A DNA stretch of 64,000 nucleotides, from assembly GCA_963763135.1 (NCBI GenBank), contig CAVXNJ010000012.1, forward strand, positions 124,001 to 188,000. The letters are read 5' to 3'. Source of the DNA: JANMZO01 sp963763135. Lineage in GTDB: Bacteria; Actinomycetota; Acidimicrobiia; Acidimicrobiales; JANYDT01. Made by a program: the position numbers and the translations under genes. Each line of letters begins with the position of its first letter. Position 1 is the first letter of the stretch. Below, piece by piece: positions 52,578 to 61,735 of the stretch. The notes under the pieces were generated by a model. It was given only the letters and a program-made list of their open reading frames with translations, was not told where the DNA came from and did no database searches.

Positions 52578-53126
52578 TCAGACTTTGCGTCCGAGAAAAC
52601 AGAGGAACTCCGTTTGCAGATCGGCACTTGCGGGTGCTTCGACTTTGTCGCTGAACACACCGGGGCGACGGATCATGGCATCGAGCGGCTTGAGTCCCGC
52701 ATAGGCACCGGCTACGAGCTCGGCATCGAGCGATTCATCGCCGTTCACTGCACGGGCGAGATCCCAGGTGTGCACGAGCACATCGGACGTGATGATTCCA
52801 CCAATGAACTGTTCGGCGGGCATCGGGCCGAACGGGCCGTTCAACGTGGCCGTCAGGTCAGCGGCGGGTAGAGCGCCGAGAAGTGCATCTCGGCTCGATG
52901 CCCACGATGCTCTGATGTCGTCCTCGGCTGATACCTCGGTGGGAGCCGGGCCACCCAGGCCGGCTTGAACCCGACGCAGATTGTTGACGACGTGGGCAAC
53001 AACGTCTCGCGCCTTCCACTCCTCGCAGGGCGACTGGTTCGTCCACGCCGAGTCGGGTGCCGCTTGGACCCGGGCGTCGAACCCGTTGATGGCTTTGGTA
53101 ATGCGATCTACAACTTGTTGGCTCAT
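52578..53126 (-). CDS. TIGR03086 family (DinB/maleylpyruvate-isomerase-like) protein
   Basis: Four-helix-bundle protein of 182 residues of the type often linked to mycothiol-dependent chemistry. SPCEEWKARDVVAHVVNN provides the first metal histidine, and ITSDVLVHTWDLARA the second region. Function unknown. ATG 53126 is the start; it falls inside the first of three 68-bp tandem repeats, which therefore duplicate the start codon and 5' region. It is divergent from the ureohydrolase gene. Mycothiol context supports an actinobacterial host. Confidence 0.82.
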   Translation of the reverse strand: MSQQVVDRITKAINGFDARVQAAPDSAWTNQSPCEEWKARDVVAHVVNNLRRVQAGLGGPAPTEVSAEDDIRASWASSRDALLGALPAADLTATLNGPFGPMPAEQFIGGIITSDVLVHTWDLARAVNGDESLDAELVAGAYAGLKPLDAMIRRPGVFSDKVEAPASADLQTEFLCFLGRKV

Positions 53127-53312
53127 GCCCGGCACTGTATGCCTCCCGCTACCAACACGCTAGCCAGGCATCACGCACCAACCTGTTGGCTCATGCCCGG
53201 CACTGTATGCCTCCCGCTACCAACACGCTAGCCAGGCATCACGCACCAACCTGCTGGCTCATGCCCGGCACTGTATGCCTCCCACAGCCAACACGCTAGC
53301 GAGGCATCACAC
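53116..53312. repeat. 68-bp tandem repeat, three copies
   Basis: Units start at 53116, 53184 and 53252; the last diverges slightly. Each contains the reverse complement of the TIGR03086 gene start (ATGAGCCAACA or variant) and its upstream leader. The repeats fill the divergent gap before the ureohydrolase gene, so any promoter there is triplicated. Confidence 0.95.
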
Positions 53313-53340
53313 CGGCTCGTCCGATGGGCCAAGCTGGGGT

Positions 53341-54312
53341 ATGGCTACTTCTGCAGACCTCGGCACGATGTTCGGAGCAACGTCGGCCACCACGTTCCTT
53401 GGGCTTCCCTCCGCAACTATCGACGAACTCGACGGTGTCGACGTGGCGATCTTCGGGGCCCCCTGTGCCACGCCGTACAAATCGGTCGGCCCGTACTGCG
53501 CGAACGCACCGGCAGCGATACGACGCGCAAGCTGGACCTACTCGGCCACGACCGCGCACATGAATTTCGACCTGGGTGGCCCGGCCATCCCGGAAGGCGC
53601 CAAGGTCGTCGATCTCGGCGACATCGCCTGGGACCCGACCGACTTCGCGGCCAACCGAGAGCTGATCTCCGCCATGGTCACGGCCATTCTCACCGCCGGC
53701 GCAGTTCCCATCGTGCTCGGTGGCGACGATTCGATTCCGATCCCGGTCATCGGTGCCTATGCCAACCACGCGAAGCCGGGCCAGCTGGCGATACTCCAAC
53801 TCGATGCCCACATCGATTGGCGAGACGAGGTGCAAGGTGAACCACTCGGTCTGTCGTCCACGATGCGCCGCAGTTCCGAAATGAGCCACGTCGGCACGAT
53901 GATCCAGGTAGGCCGTCGTGGCGTCGGATCAGCGCGACCGGCCGATCTGGCTGCGGCAGCGGCTCGCGGGGTGCACTTTATCGGGGCCCGCGACCTTCAC
54001 CATCAAGGCGTTGAGCAAGTCGTGTCGCTCATCCCAACGAGCGGTTCAACGTTCATCACGATCGACGTCGATGGGCTTGATCCCTCGGTGGTTCCCGGCG
54101 TTATCGGTCCCGAACCCGGGGGTCTCACGTACACCCAGGCGATTGATCTCATCGATGCCGTTGCGTCACGAACCACGATCGCAGGATTCGACGCCGTGGA
54201 GTTCGTACCCGAGCGCGACGTCAATGAACTAGGCGCGCTTACTACCTTCAGACTCACGGCTCACGCGTTGGGCCGCATCCTCGAGCAACGGCTTCAACCT
54301 CCAGGTAACTAA
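53341..54312 (+). CDS. Agmatinase/ureohydrolase family enzyme with altered metal ligand
   Basis: Binuclear-metal hydrolase of 323 residues. Ligand motifs are GGDDSIPIP, LQLDAHID and ITIDVDGLDPS. In agmatinase, arginase and relatives the first motif is GGDHS, with the His as a metal ligand; here it is Asp. The rest of the fold is intact. Relatives hydrolyse guanidino compounds (agmatine, guanidinobutyrate, guanidine), so a changed metal or substrate is plausible. ATG 53341 is the start. It overlaps the convergent exported hydrolase gene by 4 bp at the 3' end. Confidence 0.88.
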   Translation: MATSADLGTMFGATSATTFLGLPSATIDELDGVDVAIFGAPCATPYKSVGPYCANAPAAIRRASWTYSATTAHMNFDLGGPAIPEGAKVVDLGDIAWDPTDFAANRELISAMVTAILTAGAVPIVLGGDDSIPIPVIGAYANHAKPGQLAILQLDAHIDWRDEVQGEPLGLSSTMRRSSEMSHVGTMIQVGRRGVGSARPADLAAAAARGVHFIGARDLHHQGVEQVVSLIPTSGSTFITIDVDGLDPSVVPGVIGPEPGGLTYTQAIDLIDAVASRTTIAGFDAVEFVPERDVNELGALTTFRLTAHALGRILEQRLQPPGN

Positions 54313-55847
54313 CCCGAACACGTGGTGTTGGTCGCGGCCGGCGGACTGGCGTTGATGAGAAACTCGGCAACCGCCAGCTTCACGCAGGCGCTCTTGTCGC
54401 CTGCAACATGACCTCCGCCTTCCCTCACGAGCAGACGTCCTCCGAGCTGCGACGCGAGGGACTGTGACCACTCCATCGGCGTCGTGAGATCGAAGCGGTT
54501 GGCGATCACGAGAGTCGGTACACCTGGCGATCGGAACCGCTCCGTCGGTATCGTGGCTGCGGGCCATCCGACACAGGTGAGTGCCGCGAGCGCCGAACTC
54601 TGGGCCAGGCCCGAGAAACGTGGGGCGGAACCCGAGATCTGAGTCAGCACTTCGGAGTAGGCGTCGGCACTTCTTGGAAGGATCCCGTCACGACAATTCA
54701 CCGCCAAATTGGTAAGTTCACTGAACGTGTCCTGAGGAACGTACCCGTCGCGATCGTCACGGGTGATGTTGTCACCGCTCACTTCGTTGAAGTTCGCCTT
54801 CCCGGTGGTTGTCAACTCTTGGAGCGCGCGCGAAAGGACCGGCCAGCCGCTCTTCGGCAGACCGACCAGTCCGCTCACCTGGGTGTCAAAGCCTCGGCTT
54901 CCGAACGGTGAAGCGTCCGCCACGTTGGCCCGAAGCTGTGCGTACTTCGCCCAGAGGTCGCTACCGTCGTTGAACGGGCAGGGCTGAATCTCGCCGTTGG
55001 TGCACGCTTCCAGGAAGGCGTCGAGCGCGTTCTCGTGGGCTACGGCCCGATCGACCAACAGACCGGTTCCGAAACGGGTCGGCGTCATCGCACTGTCAAG
55101 GACGACCCGGGCCACCCGTTGGGGATAGCGGGTCTCGTACACCGCTCCGAGATACGTGCCATAGGAAAGACCGAGAAACGAGATGCGTCGTTCGCCCAGT
55201 GCCTCCCGCACCGCGTCGAGGTCTGCGGCGTTCGTCGGGGTGTCGAGGTGTTCGAGAATGTCGGCGCCAACGGCCTGGCAGGACTTTGCGATGTCGGCGT
55301 AGACGGCCCGGACCTGCGTCGCTTGGGAGGATCCACCGCCGGAACCGGAACTCGACCCGGGTCCGGGCAACTTGCCGGTCGTGCTGCCGCATCGAAAGGG
55401 CGTGCTCCGCTCGGTTCCCCTCGGGTCGACCCCGATAAGGTCATATCGGGCGAGGACTTCGGGGGTCAGGAAGAGCGAGGCGTTGCGGACAATGTCGGAG
55501 GCCGGGCTGCCCGGCCCGCCGGGATTCATGAATAATGTTCCGACCCGCTTCTTTGCCTGCGAAGCGACACGTCGGGTTACATGAAGCGATATCCGGGCGC
55601 TACGGGGGTTCGCCGGGCTGAGCGGCACCGACACCGTGGCGCATTCCACGAGCGCGTCACACTTCGCAAAGCGAACCGATGACTTCGGGCGCGACGCGGG
55701 AGCGACAACGGTCCCCAACCGCGCGTTGCCGGTGGTCGTTGTTTGCGCGCTGCTCGAGGTCGCCGTCGACGTCATGCCGAAGATCGTCGCCAGCACGAGC
55801 AGCACCGAAACGCCCACCATTCGTAGCTTTCCTGGGCACCGCACCAT
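54309..55847 (-). CDS. Exported alpha/beta hydrolase, TAP-like (tripeptidyl aminopeptidase type)
   Basis: Secreted serine hydrolase of 512 residues. A signal peptide (about residues 8-33) precedes a hydrolase domain with the oxyanion MNPGGPGSP, nucleophile in GLSYGTYLG, catalytic Asp in NRFDLTTP and His in GGGHVAGDKS. The split layout (N-terminal core, lid, C-terminal TAP domain with two cysteines) matches SlpD/SlpE-type peptidases and some actinobacterial esterases. A G/S-rich loop (residues about 155-175) is unusual. Probably cleaves peptides or esters outside the cell. Confidence 0.9.
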   Translation of the reverse strand: MVRCPGKLRMVGVSVLLVLATIFGMTSTATSSSAQTTTTGNARLGTVVAPASRPKSSVRFAKCDALVECATVSVPLSPANPRSARISLHVTRRVASQAKKRVGTLFMNPGGPGSPASDIVRNASLFLTPEVLARYDLIGVDPRGTERSTPFRCGSTTGKLPGPGSSSGSGGGSSQATQVRAVYADIAKSCQAVGADILEHLDTPTNAADLDAVREALGERRISFLGLSYGTYLGAVYETRYPQRVARVVLDSAMTPTRFGTGLLVDRAVAHENALDAFLEACTNGEIQPCPFNDGSDLWAKYAQLRANVADASPFGSRGFDTQVSGLVGLPKSGWPVLSRALQELTTTGKANFNEVSGDNITRDDRDGYVPQDTFSELTNLAVNCRDGILPRSADAYSEVLTQISGSAPRFSGLAQSSALAALTCVGWPAATIPTERFRSPGVPTLVIANRFDLTTPMEWSQSLASQLGGRLLVREGGGHVAGDKSACVKLAVAEFLINASPPAATNTTCSG

Positions 55848-55893
55848 CCCAAGTTACGCGATCGTCATGACAGTTCCCTGAGACCGGCGGCCC

Positions 55894-57150
55894 TCAGATG
55901 ACGACGTCAGACGAACTCAGCGCGATACGGGCAGCACAGGCCGTGCGAACACCTTCCTCCGCGGTATCTCGAAGTCCCGATCGCAGCGACGGGTCCGTGG
56001 CTGAAACGATGGTGAAGTAGAAACCACTGAACGTCGCGAGAAATCCGGCGACGTTGAGATGCTCCCAACTGAGCATCAGCTTGCGGGTCGGGACATCCAA
56101 CGACACGATCTCGCGCGGCGCCTGCAGCGTCCACGCCTTCACCACATCGGCGTTCACCGTGAGAAAACCAAAGACCACGAAGAACAAACCAACGATCACG
56201 GCAACCACGCTCGCCACAACCAGTCGTGACAGCACGGCCACAGCGACGAGGTTGGCCCGCTGCCGACGATCGAGCCGGCAAGCGACGGGATAGACGAGAT
56301 CGCCCAGACCGTGGGTTGCCACGTTCACCGGAACCCCGCCCGCCTCCAGAACTGATTCGAGCTCACGACGAGACTCGAATGTTGCGAGGCCCCCAATGTC
56401 GAGACTGCGCCCACGCGCAATGAAGACACCCCCGAGTGCCGCAAAAAGCAGAACGAGTAGGGCGAACGGAAACCAGTGAAGAAGACCGACCGACTGCCAG
56501 ACCTCCGCGGTAAGGAAGAAGAACGTGACAACCCCGAGTAGCAAGGGCAACGTGCGGGCCAACGCCGCACCGGTGGTGCTGAGCGTCTCGGCCAATTCAC
56601 GGAGGAGCCAAACGGTGAGGGACACGAGGCCGAAGCTCACGCTGAACCAGACAAGCACGAGAACGCAGAGCTGAACGAGCATTACGAAGACCGCTCCGCC
56701 GATCCGAAGGAACGGACTGTCGCCCATCAGCAGCACGTCGGCCGCTTCCGTGGTCAAGATCGCCGGGATGGCCGGCCCAACGACAAACGACGCCAGCTCA
56801 AAGCGGCCGAGGCCACTCGGGAGCGACAGGGGGCGTTGACGGTGAACCAGATTGGAGATCAGCCAGGTGGCAACCAGTACACCGCTTCCGATCGCAACAT
56901 CGGCCAGGACACCCTGGTCTTTCACCACCAGCCCGCGAAGAAGCATCGCGGCGTACAGCACAAGAAGCGCTGGAAGCGCGCGTCGCCAAACCCGTTCAAG
57001 GTCCTGAGCGACCCGGTCCGGAACAAGTGACGGTACGCCCCTGCGAAGGAACCAGAGTTCCTCGTCGAAATCGATGGAAGGGTTCAACGACTGACTTGAC
57101 GGTGCTGTTCCCGAGGTCACCTTGCCGACACTACGGCGACTCCGTCGCAC
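55894..57150 (-). CDS. Multi-pass membrane protein of unknown function
   Basis: Integral membrane protein of 418 residues, not recognised. About eight hydrophobic segments are visible (for example around residues 58-75, 118-140, 155-180, 195-215, 222-245 and 300-330), with a soluble loop containing ARGRSLDIGGLATFESRREL between them. The start is a GTG and is unsure. It is upstream of the exported hydrolase gene (46 bp) and may share its transcript. A 24-bp repeat array lies just before its start. Confidence 0.6.
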   Translation of the reverse strand: MRRSRRSVGKVTSGTAPSSQSLNPSIDFDEELWFLRRGVPSLVPDRVAQDLERVWRRALPALLVLYAAMLLRGLVVKDQGVLADVAIGSGVLVATWLISNLVHRQRPLSLPSGLGRFELASFVVGPAIPAILTTEAADVLLMGDSPFLRIGGAVFVMLVQLCVLVLVWFSVSFGLVSLTVWLLRELAETLSTTGAALARTLPLLLGVVTFFFLTAEVWQSVGLLHWFPFALLVLLFAALGGVFIARGRSLDIGGLATFESRRELESVLEAGGVPVNVATHGLGDLVYPVACRLDRRQRANLVAVAVLSRLVVASVVAVIVGLFFVVFGFLTVNADVVKAWTLQAPREIVSLDVPTRKLMLSWEHLNVAGFLATFSGFYFTIVSATDPSLRSGLRDTAEEGVRTACAARIALSSSDVVI

Positions 57151-57156
57151 CGTCGA

Positions 57157-57240
57157 GCACGGTCGACCTGCGTCCCTCAGACACGGTCGACCTGCGTCCC
57201 TCAGACACGGTCGACCTGCGTCCCTCAGGCACGGTCGACC
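57157..57240. repeat. 24-bp tandem repeat, three and a half copies
   Basis: Units at 57157, 57181 and 57205 plus a partial at 57229, core CACGGTCGACCTGCGTCCCT. Each contains the palindrome GGTCGACC. The array lies between the second P450 stop and the membrane-protein start on the minus strand. Confidence 0.95.
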
Positions 57241-57252
57241 ATCGGTCGCCGG

Positions 57253-58479
57253 TCAGAAACGAACGGGTACGTTGCGGGGCCCTCGGACTTGACCGCCGGC
57301 CCACGTGACGAGCGCGGGGTCGGTGATCTCGAATTCGGGGACGCGGGCCAGCCATTCTTCGATCGAAACCCTCAACTCCATCCGAGCGAGGTTCGACCCG
57401 GCGCAGCGGTGAATGCCGGCGCCGAACGCGACATGACGATTCACCTCGCGGTCCAACACGACCCGATCGGCATCGGGGAACACCGAGGGATCGCGGTTCG
57501 CGGCTGGAAAGTTCATGAGAATCCGGTCGCCGGCCTTCATCGGACAACCGCCGAAGTCGACGTCTTCGGAGAGTCGCCGGGCCATCGTTACCGGCGAGTA
57601 CGCCCGGAGGAACTCCTCAATAGCGGTCGTCATCAACTCCGGCTCGGCGATGAGGCGTCGGCGGTCTTCAGGATGGGCGGCAAGGTGCCACAGCGCCGAA
57701 CCGATGGAAGACCAGGTCGTGTCGATGCCGGCGATCAGGAGCAGGGCGCACATGCCCATAACGACGGATCGGTCAATGACCTGCCCGTCGTGCTCGGAGG
57801 CGAGAAGTTCGCTGATGAAGTCGTCGGTCGGGTTGGCTACCCGTTCGTCGAGGGCCCCGTTGAGGTAGGTGACTATGCCGATCATGCCCCGCCGACGACG
57901 TTCGGGGTCGTGCGCGAACTCGAGCACATCGCGGACCCATTCCGTGAAGGTATCGGACATGTCCTCGGGAACGCCCAGGATGTGCCCGATCACCCGAACG
58001 GGAATCTGCTGCGCGTAATCAGCCGCCAGATCGAACGAACCTTTGGCTATCGCGTCGTCGACGAGTCGGCGGCACAGGGCCCTGGTCATGACCTCGTATT
58101 CAGCGACCCGCTGCGGGCTCAGCGTCGGAAGAACCAGGCGTCGGGTCCACGTGTGCAACGGTGGATCAGCGCTGATCGGAGGAACGCCCGAGGAAAGCAG
58201 TTGGGGTACGCCGCTCGCCACAGCCGCGCCGGCGGGTGGGGGCATGACCGAAATACCGTTGCCGGACGGGAACCGGTCGATGTCGCGCGCCATTTCGGTC
58301 ACGTCGGCGTATGTGGTCGGCAACCATGAGCCACCCCACCGGTCCGTGTGAGCGATCGGGCAGGTCTGGCGAAGCTCGTCCCAGATCGCATATGGGCTGG
58401 CGATGTAGTCGGGATCGAGGATGTCGTAATCGCTCGCCCAATCAGTCACCGGCGTTCGTGCGTCCTGCGTATTAGTCAT
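57253..58479 (-). CDS. Cytochrome P450 (second)
   Basis: Soluble P450 of 408 residues. The I-helix is AGIDTTWSSIG, the ExxR region EEFLRAYSPV, and the heme loop FGAGIHRCAGSNLAR. The A-helix region starts after ATG 58479; the longer upstream frame looks non-coding. It is not linked to the first P450 or to a redox partner. The nearest neighbours are USP and a membrane protein, so no pathway can be proposed. Confidence 0.93.
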   Translation of the reverse strand: MTNTQDARTPVTDWASDYDILDPDYIASPYAIWDELRQTCPIAHTDRWGGSWLPTTYADVTEMARDIDRFPSGNGISVMPPPAGAAVASGVPQLLSSGVPPISADPPLHTWTRRLVLPTLSPQRVAEYEVMTRALCRRLVDDAIAKGSFDLAADYAQQIPVRVIGHILGVPEDMSDTFTEWVRDVLEFAHDPERRRRGMIGIVTYLNGALDERVANPTDDFISELLASEHDGQVIDRSVVMGMCALLLIAGIDTTWSSIGSALWHLAAHPEDRRRLIAEPELMTTAIEEFLRAYSPVTMARRLSEDVDFGGCPMKAGDRILMNFPAANRDPSVFPDADRVVLDREVNRHVAFGAGIHRCAGSNLARMELRVSIEEWLARVPEFEITDPALVTWAGGQVRGPRNVPVRF

Positions 58480-58552
58480 GTCATACAGACTGTCAGATTC
58501 GCTGGGAGAACTGAAACCGGGCCGCCATCGACCAGTTACAACCGTGGGATGT

Positions 58553-58975
58553 CTAGTTGGTGTGCACCACGAGAACGTCGCACGGAGCGGACTTCGATAC
58601 CCCACCGGCGATCGAGCCGAGCACCCGAGCGGCACCCTGGACTCGCTTGTTTCCAACCACGATGCATGATGCGCTCAAACGGTCGGCCTCATCACAGAGA
58701 GCCTTCGCCGGATCCGCGATCACGACGCTCGTGGTCGCACTTACAAGGGACCGAAACTCCGAGGCGGCAGACTTCAGGATCGACTCGGCCACGGCGACAT
58801 TGTCGAAGGTGAACTTCTCGCTTGTCGTTCCCTCGTTGATCTGTTCCACCCGGACCCGCGGTACCGCCATTACCAGGTGGAGCGGACGTCCAAACTTCGC
58901 CGCCATCTCCGCGGCCCGCTGGGAAGCTTCGTGCGCAGTGGCGCTGCCATCGATGCCGACGACGATTTCATTCAT
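58553..58975 (-). CDS. Universal stress protein (UspA family)
   Basis: Single Usp domain of 140 residues with MNEIVVGIDGSATAHEA at the start and the ATP-binding loop GSIAGGVSKSAPCDVLVV (first part VGNKRVQGAARVLGSI). Such proteins accumulate in starvation, low oxygen or stress. No DosR-like box is seen upstream. ATG 58975 is the start. Monocistronic, 73 bp from the second P450. Confidence 0.9.
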   Translation of the reverse strand: MNEIVVGIDGSATAHEASQRAAEMAAKFGRPLHLVMAVPRVRVEQINEGTTSEKFTFDNVAVAESILKSAASEFRSLVSATTSVVIADPAKALCDEADRLSASCIVVGNKRVQGAARVLGSIAGGVSKSAPCDVLVVHTN

Positions 58976-59287
58976 TGGTTTCTCCGTTCGAGTGCGTGGG
59001 AACCGGTCCGTAGGGGGCAACCGGTAATCCGATCGTGACGCAGACGCCGCGATCGTTCTATAACCGAGATCACACAGACGATGCGCTCCGCGCCCGAAGT
59101 CGGGGAGTCACCGAGATCACACAGCTCGAACTGACCGGCTGCCTGAGTGTTCGAAGCGTCCGACCACAATCAGTGACCGACCCGCAAGCCCCAGCCGGTG
59201 CGGGTCGTGGGTCACGAGGCGGGCCAAAAGCGGCTCTTTCGACCGGGCTTGAACGGACCCCCGTGTTCTACGGATTAGCGTTTCCGA
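58976..59287. other. 312-bp divergent intergenic region
   Basis: Region between USP and EVE genes. It holds a direct repeat of ACCGAGATCACACAG (59063-59077 and 59110-59124) and two ACCGGT sites near 58993-59018. No gene or RNA is recognised. Confidence 0.6.
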
Positions 59288-59782
59288 ATGCCTTTCGACA
59301 TGGAGCGCAGCGCCGAGGGTGTCGCCTACTGGCTCATGAAGTCCGAACCCGAGGAGCTGTCGATCGATCATCTGGCGAAGTCACCGAAGAAGAAGTTCCG
59401 CTGGGATGGCGTTCACAATTATCGAGCACGCAACTGGATGCTCGCCATGCTCCCCGGTGACAAGTTCTTCTTTGCGCACTCGAGCTGCAAGGTTCCGGGG
59501 ATCGCGGGTATCGCTGAGATTGTCGGCGAGCCCTATACCGACCCGACCCAGTTCGATCCCTCGAGCCACTACTACGATCCCGACTCGAAGGTCGACAAGC
59601 CCCGTTGGGTGAGCCGCGATGTTCGCTTCGTCGAGCGATTCCCCGAAGTGCTCTCCCTGCAAATGCTACGCGCGCATACTGAAGCGCTTGGCCATTTCCA
59701 TCTCCTGCAAAAGGCCAATCGCCTGAGTGTCATGCCCGTCGGAAGTGAACAGTGGAAATACATTGTCTCCCTCGCCAGCTGA
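59288..59782 (+). CDS. EVE-domain protein (thymocyte nuclear protein-like)
   Basis: PUA-like EVE domain of 164 residues: YWLMKSEPEELSIDHL, W-G-V-H-N-Y, and GDKFFFAHSSCKVPGI are hallmarks. EVE proteins bind modified nucleotides in DNA or RNA and are often linked to modification-dependent defence; no such partner is adjacent here. ATG 59288 is the start. It is 109 bp upstream of the CAP-domain gene on the same strand. Confidence 0.92.
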   Translation: MPFDMERSAEGVAYWLMKSEPEELSIDHLAKSPKKKFRWDGVHNYRARNWMLAMLPGDKFFFAHSSCKVPGIAGIAEIVGEPYTDPTQFDPSSHYYDPDSKVDKPRWVSRDVRFVERFPEVLSLQMLRAHTEALGHFHLLQKANRLSVMPVGSEQWKYIVSLAS

Positions 59783-59891
59783 CAACCTAAAGCCCAGAAA
59801 ATCGGGGGGCAGCGCATCGGTGCGCTCATTGCAGGTATTTCCCCACTCAAGTTTTTGCCGTGTTGTGTCGAATAAAATGTGGGGGGTAGGG

Positions 59892-60890
59892 ATGCGCAAA
59901 GTTCGACTTTCACGGTTGCTCGCGACCGCAACATTGGCTACAAGCGGGCTCATGGCAGTCGCACCAGCGATGGCTCAGCCACGACCGGTTGTCACGGTCA
60001 ACCGGTACTGCGCCACCGCACGGGAGGAGTTTTCCACCCACTCGTTGACGCTGCGCCTCGATGAAGTGGCAACTCCGCTCGGTGCTGGCGTGTCGGCTAT
60101 CGATGATCTTCGTTTCAGTCTCTCGCGAGTCGGCGAAATGGCACCCGGCGAGATAGCTCCGGTCTACCGGTCAAGCGTTGGCACACTCGGTTCGCTGCGA
60201 TCTGCGTGGAGGACGCTCAAGACTTCGCGAAGCGAATCACGCAAATCCAATCCGCGCGTATTTTTCGCGAACTCAAGCGCATCGTTTTCCGCGCTGTCGA
60301 ACGCGCTGGTCGGACACGTGACCGACACGTGCCTTGGCACACCGCCTACGACTCCACCGGCGACCGTCACCCTGCCGACCGTGCCGCCCGTGTTAGCTCC
60401 CGCGCCTGCACCCATGGTTCCCTTGCCTCCTGCCCCCGTTACGACGACACCGCCGATCCCGGTTACGCCGCCGGCGCCGGTCGCCGCCGCGAGTGGTAAC
60501 GCATCGTCCTGGTTGGCGATGATCAACCAGGCTCGAAGTCAGCCCCGCACCTGCGGCGGCACATCGTTCGCTGCTGCGGCGCCGCTCATGTGGGACGCCA
60601 GGCTGGAAGAGGCCGCCCGCGTCCAGTCGAGCTACCAGCAACAAATCGGCACCATGACCCACACCGGCGCTGGCGGTTCAAACGCTGGCCAACGGATGTC
60701 GGCCGCCGGATTCGCTTGGGGCGGCTGGGCGGAAAACGTCGGATGGAACTATCCGGGGGCCGCCGAAATGATGCAGGGCTGGATGAACTCACCCGGGCAC
60801 TGCGCAAACATCATGCAGCCCGAGATGACCCACGTTGGATGGTCCCGTGTGGGGGCCTACGACACGATGGTTCTCGGTCGTCAGCGCTGA
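59892..60890 (+). CDS. Exported CAP/SCP-domain protein
   Basis: Secreted protein of 332 residues. A signal peptide ends near AMAQ (residue 28). A helical region with cysteines follows (about residues 38-150), then a proline/threonine-rich linker (155-200), and a CAP domain with HTGAGGSNAGQRM, WAENVGWN and SPGHCANIM. CAP proteins include bacterial YkwD-like exoproteins of largely unknown function. The ATG 59892 follows GGGGGG-TAGG. It may be linked to cell-wall association. Confidence 0.87.
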   Translation: MRKVRLSRLLATATLATSGLMAVAPAMAQPRPVVTVNRYCATAREEFSTHSLTLRLDEVATPLGAGVSAIDDLRFSLSRVGEMAPGEIAPVYRSSVGTLGSLRSAWRTLKTSRSESRKSNPRVFFANSSASFSALSNALVGHVTDTCLGTPPTTPPATVTLPTVPPVLAPAPAPMVPLPPAPVTTTPPIPVTPPAPVAAASGNASSWLAMINQARSQPRTCGGTSFAAAAPLMWDARLEEAARVQSSYQQQIGTMTHTGAGGSNAGQRMSAAGFAWGGWAENVGWNYPGAAEMMQGWMNSPGHCANIMQPEMTHVGWSRVGAYDTMVLGRQR

Positions 60891-60937
60891 CCGACCGCGA
60901 TCCGTCGTATCTCAGACCGTCGTACGTTTCGCGCCTG

Positions 60938-61735
60938 TCAGACCACCGTCACGTTGAACGGTGCGATGCTTTCAAGGGTCTTGCGAACCGCCTGGAGCGC
61001 TTCGGGAGTCGGTTCGATCAGGGCCGGATCGTGTGGACGCACGCCGTGCGACCGAAATCCGATCAGCTTGATTCGCATCCGCGGGTCGAGCGCGGCCAAC
61101 CATTCGGCGGTCCGACGCAGCAGGTTCGGGTTGTCGTTCACTCCAGCGACGAGAAGCAGACGGACCTCGTAGAGCTTCTCCATGGCCTGTAACCGCCTGA
61201 TGCTGGACAGCACGGGGGCGTTCGATTGACCGGTCATCTGCCGATGGACCGTGTCGTCGAGACACTTCAAGTCGATCATCGCTCCGTCGAAGACGGGGTC
61301 CAACCGATCCCATAACGATTCGTCGCAGGAGCCGTTCGAATCCACGAAGCAGGTCAGTCGCGAAATCGACGGATCGGTTTTGATGCCGGTGAACAACGAG
61401 TACAGAAATTCGGGTTGCTGGGTCGCTTCGCCTCCCGACACGGTGATACCCCGTACAAACGGTGCAGCTTTGCGAACTCGTTCGAGGACGGCATCGACGG
61501 ACATATGCATGCGCTCAGGTCCGTGACCCAGGGGCATCGTCGCAATCGTCTGGGGGTTATGGCACGCAACGCAGTCGAAATTGCAGCCCTGCATGAAGAT
61601 GACCATCCGGTTTCCCGGACCATCGACACAACTCATCGTGATGATGTCGGCCACCGTTCCGAAGACGGGATCGGATACGGGTGCGGGCAACTGCGTCAGG
61701 TCGATCACGCGTGCCTCAGTGCGGATCGCGTTCAT
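60938..61735 (-). CDS. yjjW: Glycyl-radical enzyme activase (radical SAM, YjjW-like)
   Basis: Radical SAM enzyme of 265 residues that would install the glycyl radical on the partner enzyme. The CxxxCxxC cluster is CNFDCVAC near residue 52, SAM-binding GGEATQQP, and the barrel continues to the C-terminus. Length fits compact activases. The ATG 61735 overlaps the 3' end of the partner gene by 20 bp (a TTG at 61744 is upstream). Pairing with the YjjI-like gene identifies it as the YjjW type. Confidence 0.9.
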   Translation of the reverse strand: MNAIRTEARVIDLTQLPAPVSDPVFGTVADIITMSCVDGPGNRMVIFMQGCNFDCVACHNPQTIATMPLGHGPERMHMSVDAVLERVRKAAPFVRGITVSGGEATQQPEFLYSLFTGIKTDPSISRLTCFVDSNGSCDESLWDRLDPVFDGAMIDLKCLDDTVHRQMTGQSNAPVLSSIRRLQAMEKLYEVRLLLVAGVNDNPNLLRRTAEWLAALDPRMRIKLIGFRSHGVRPHDPALIEPTPEALQAVRKTLESIAPFNVTVV

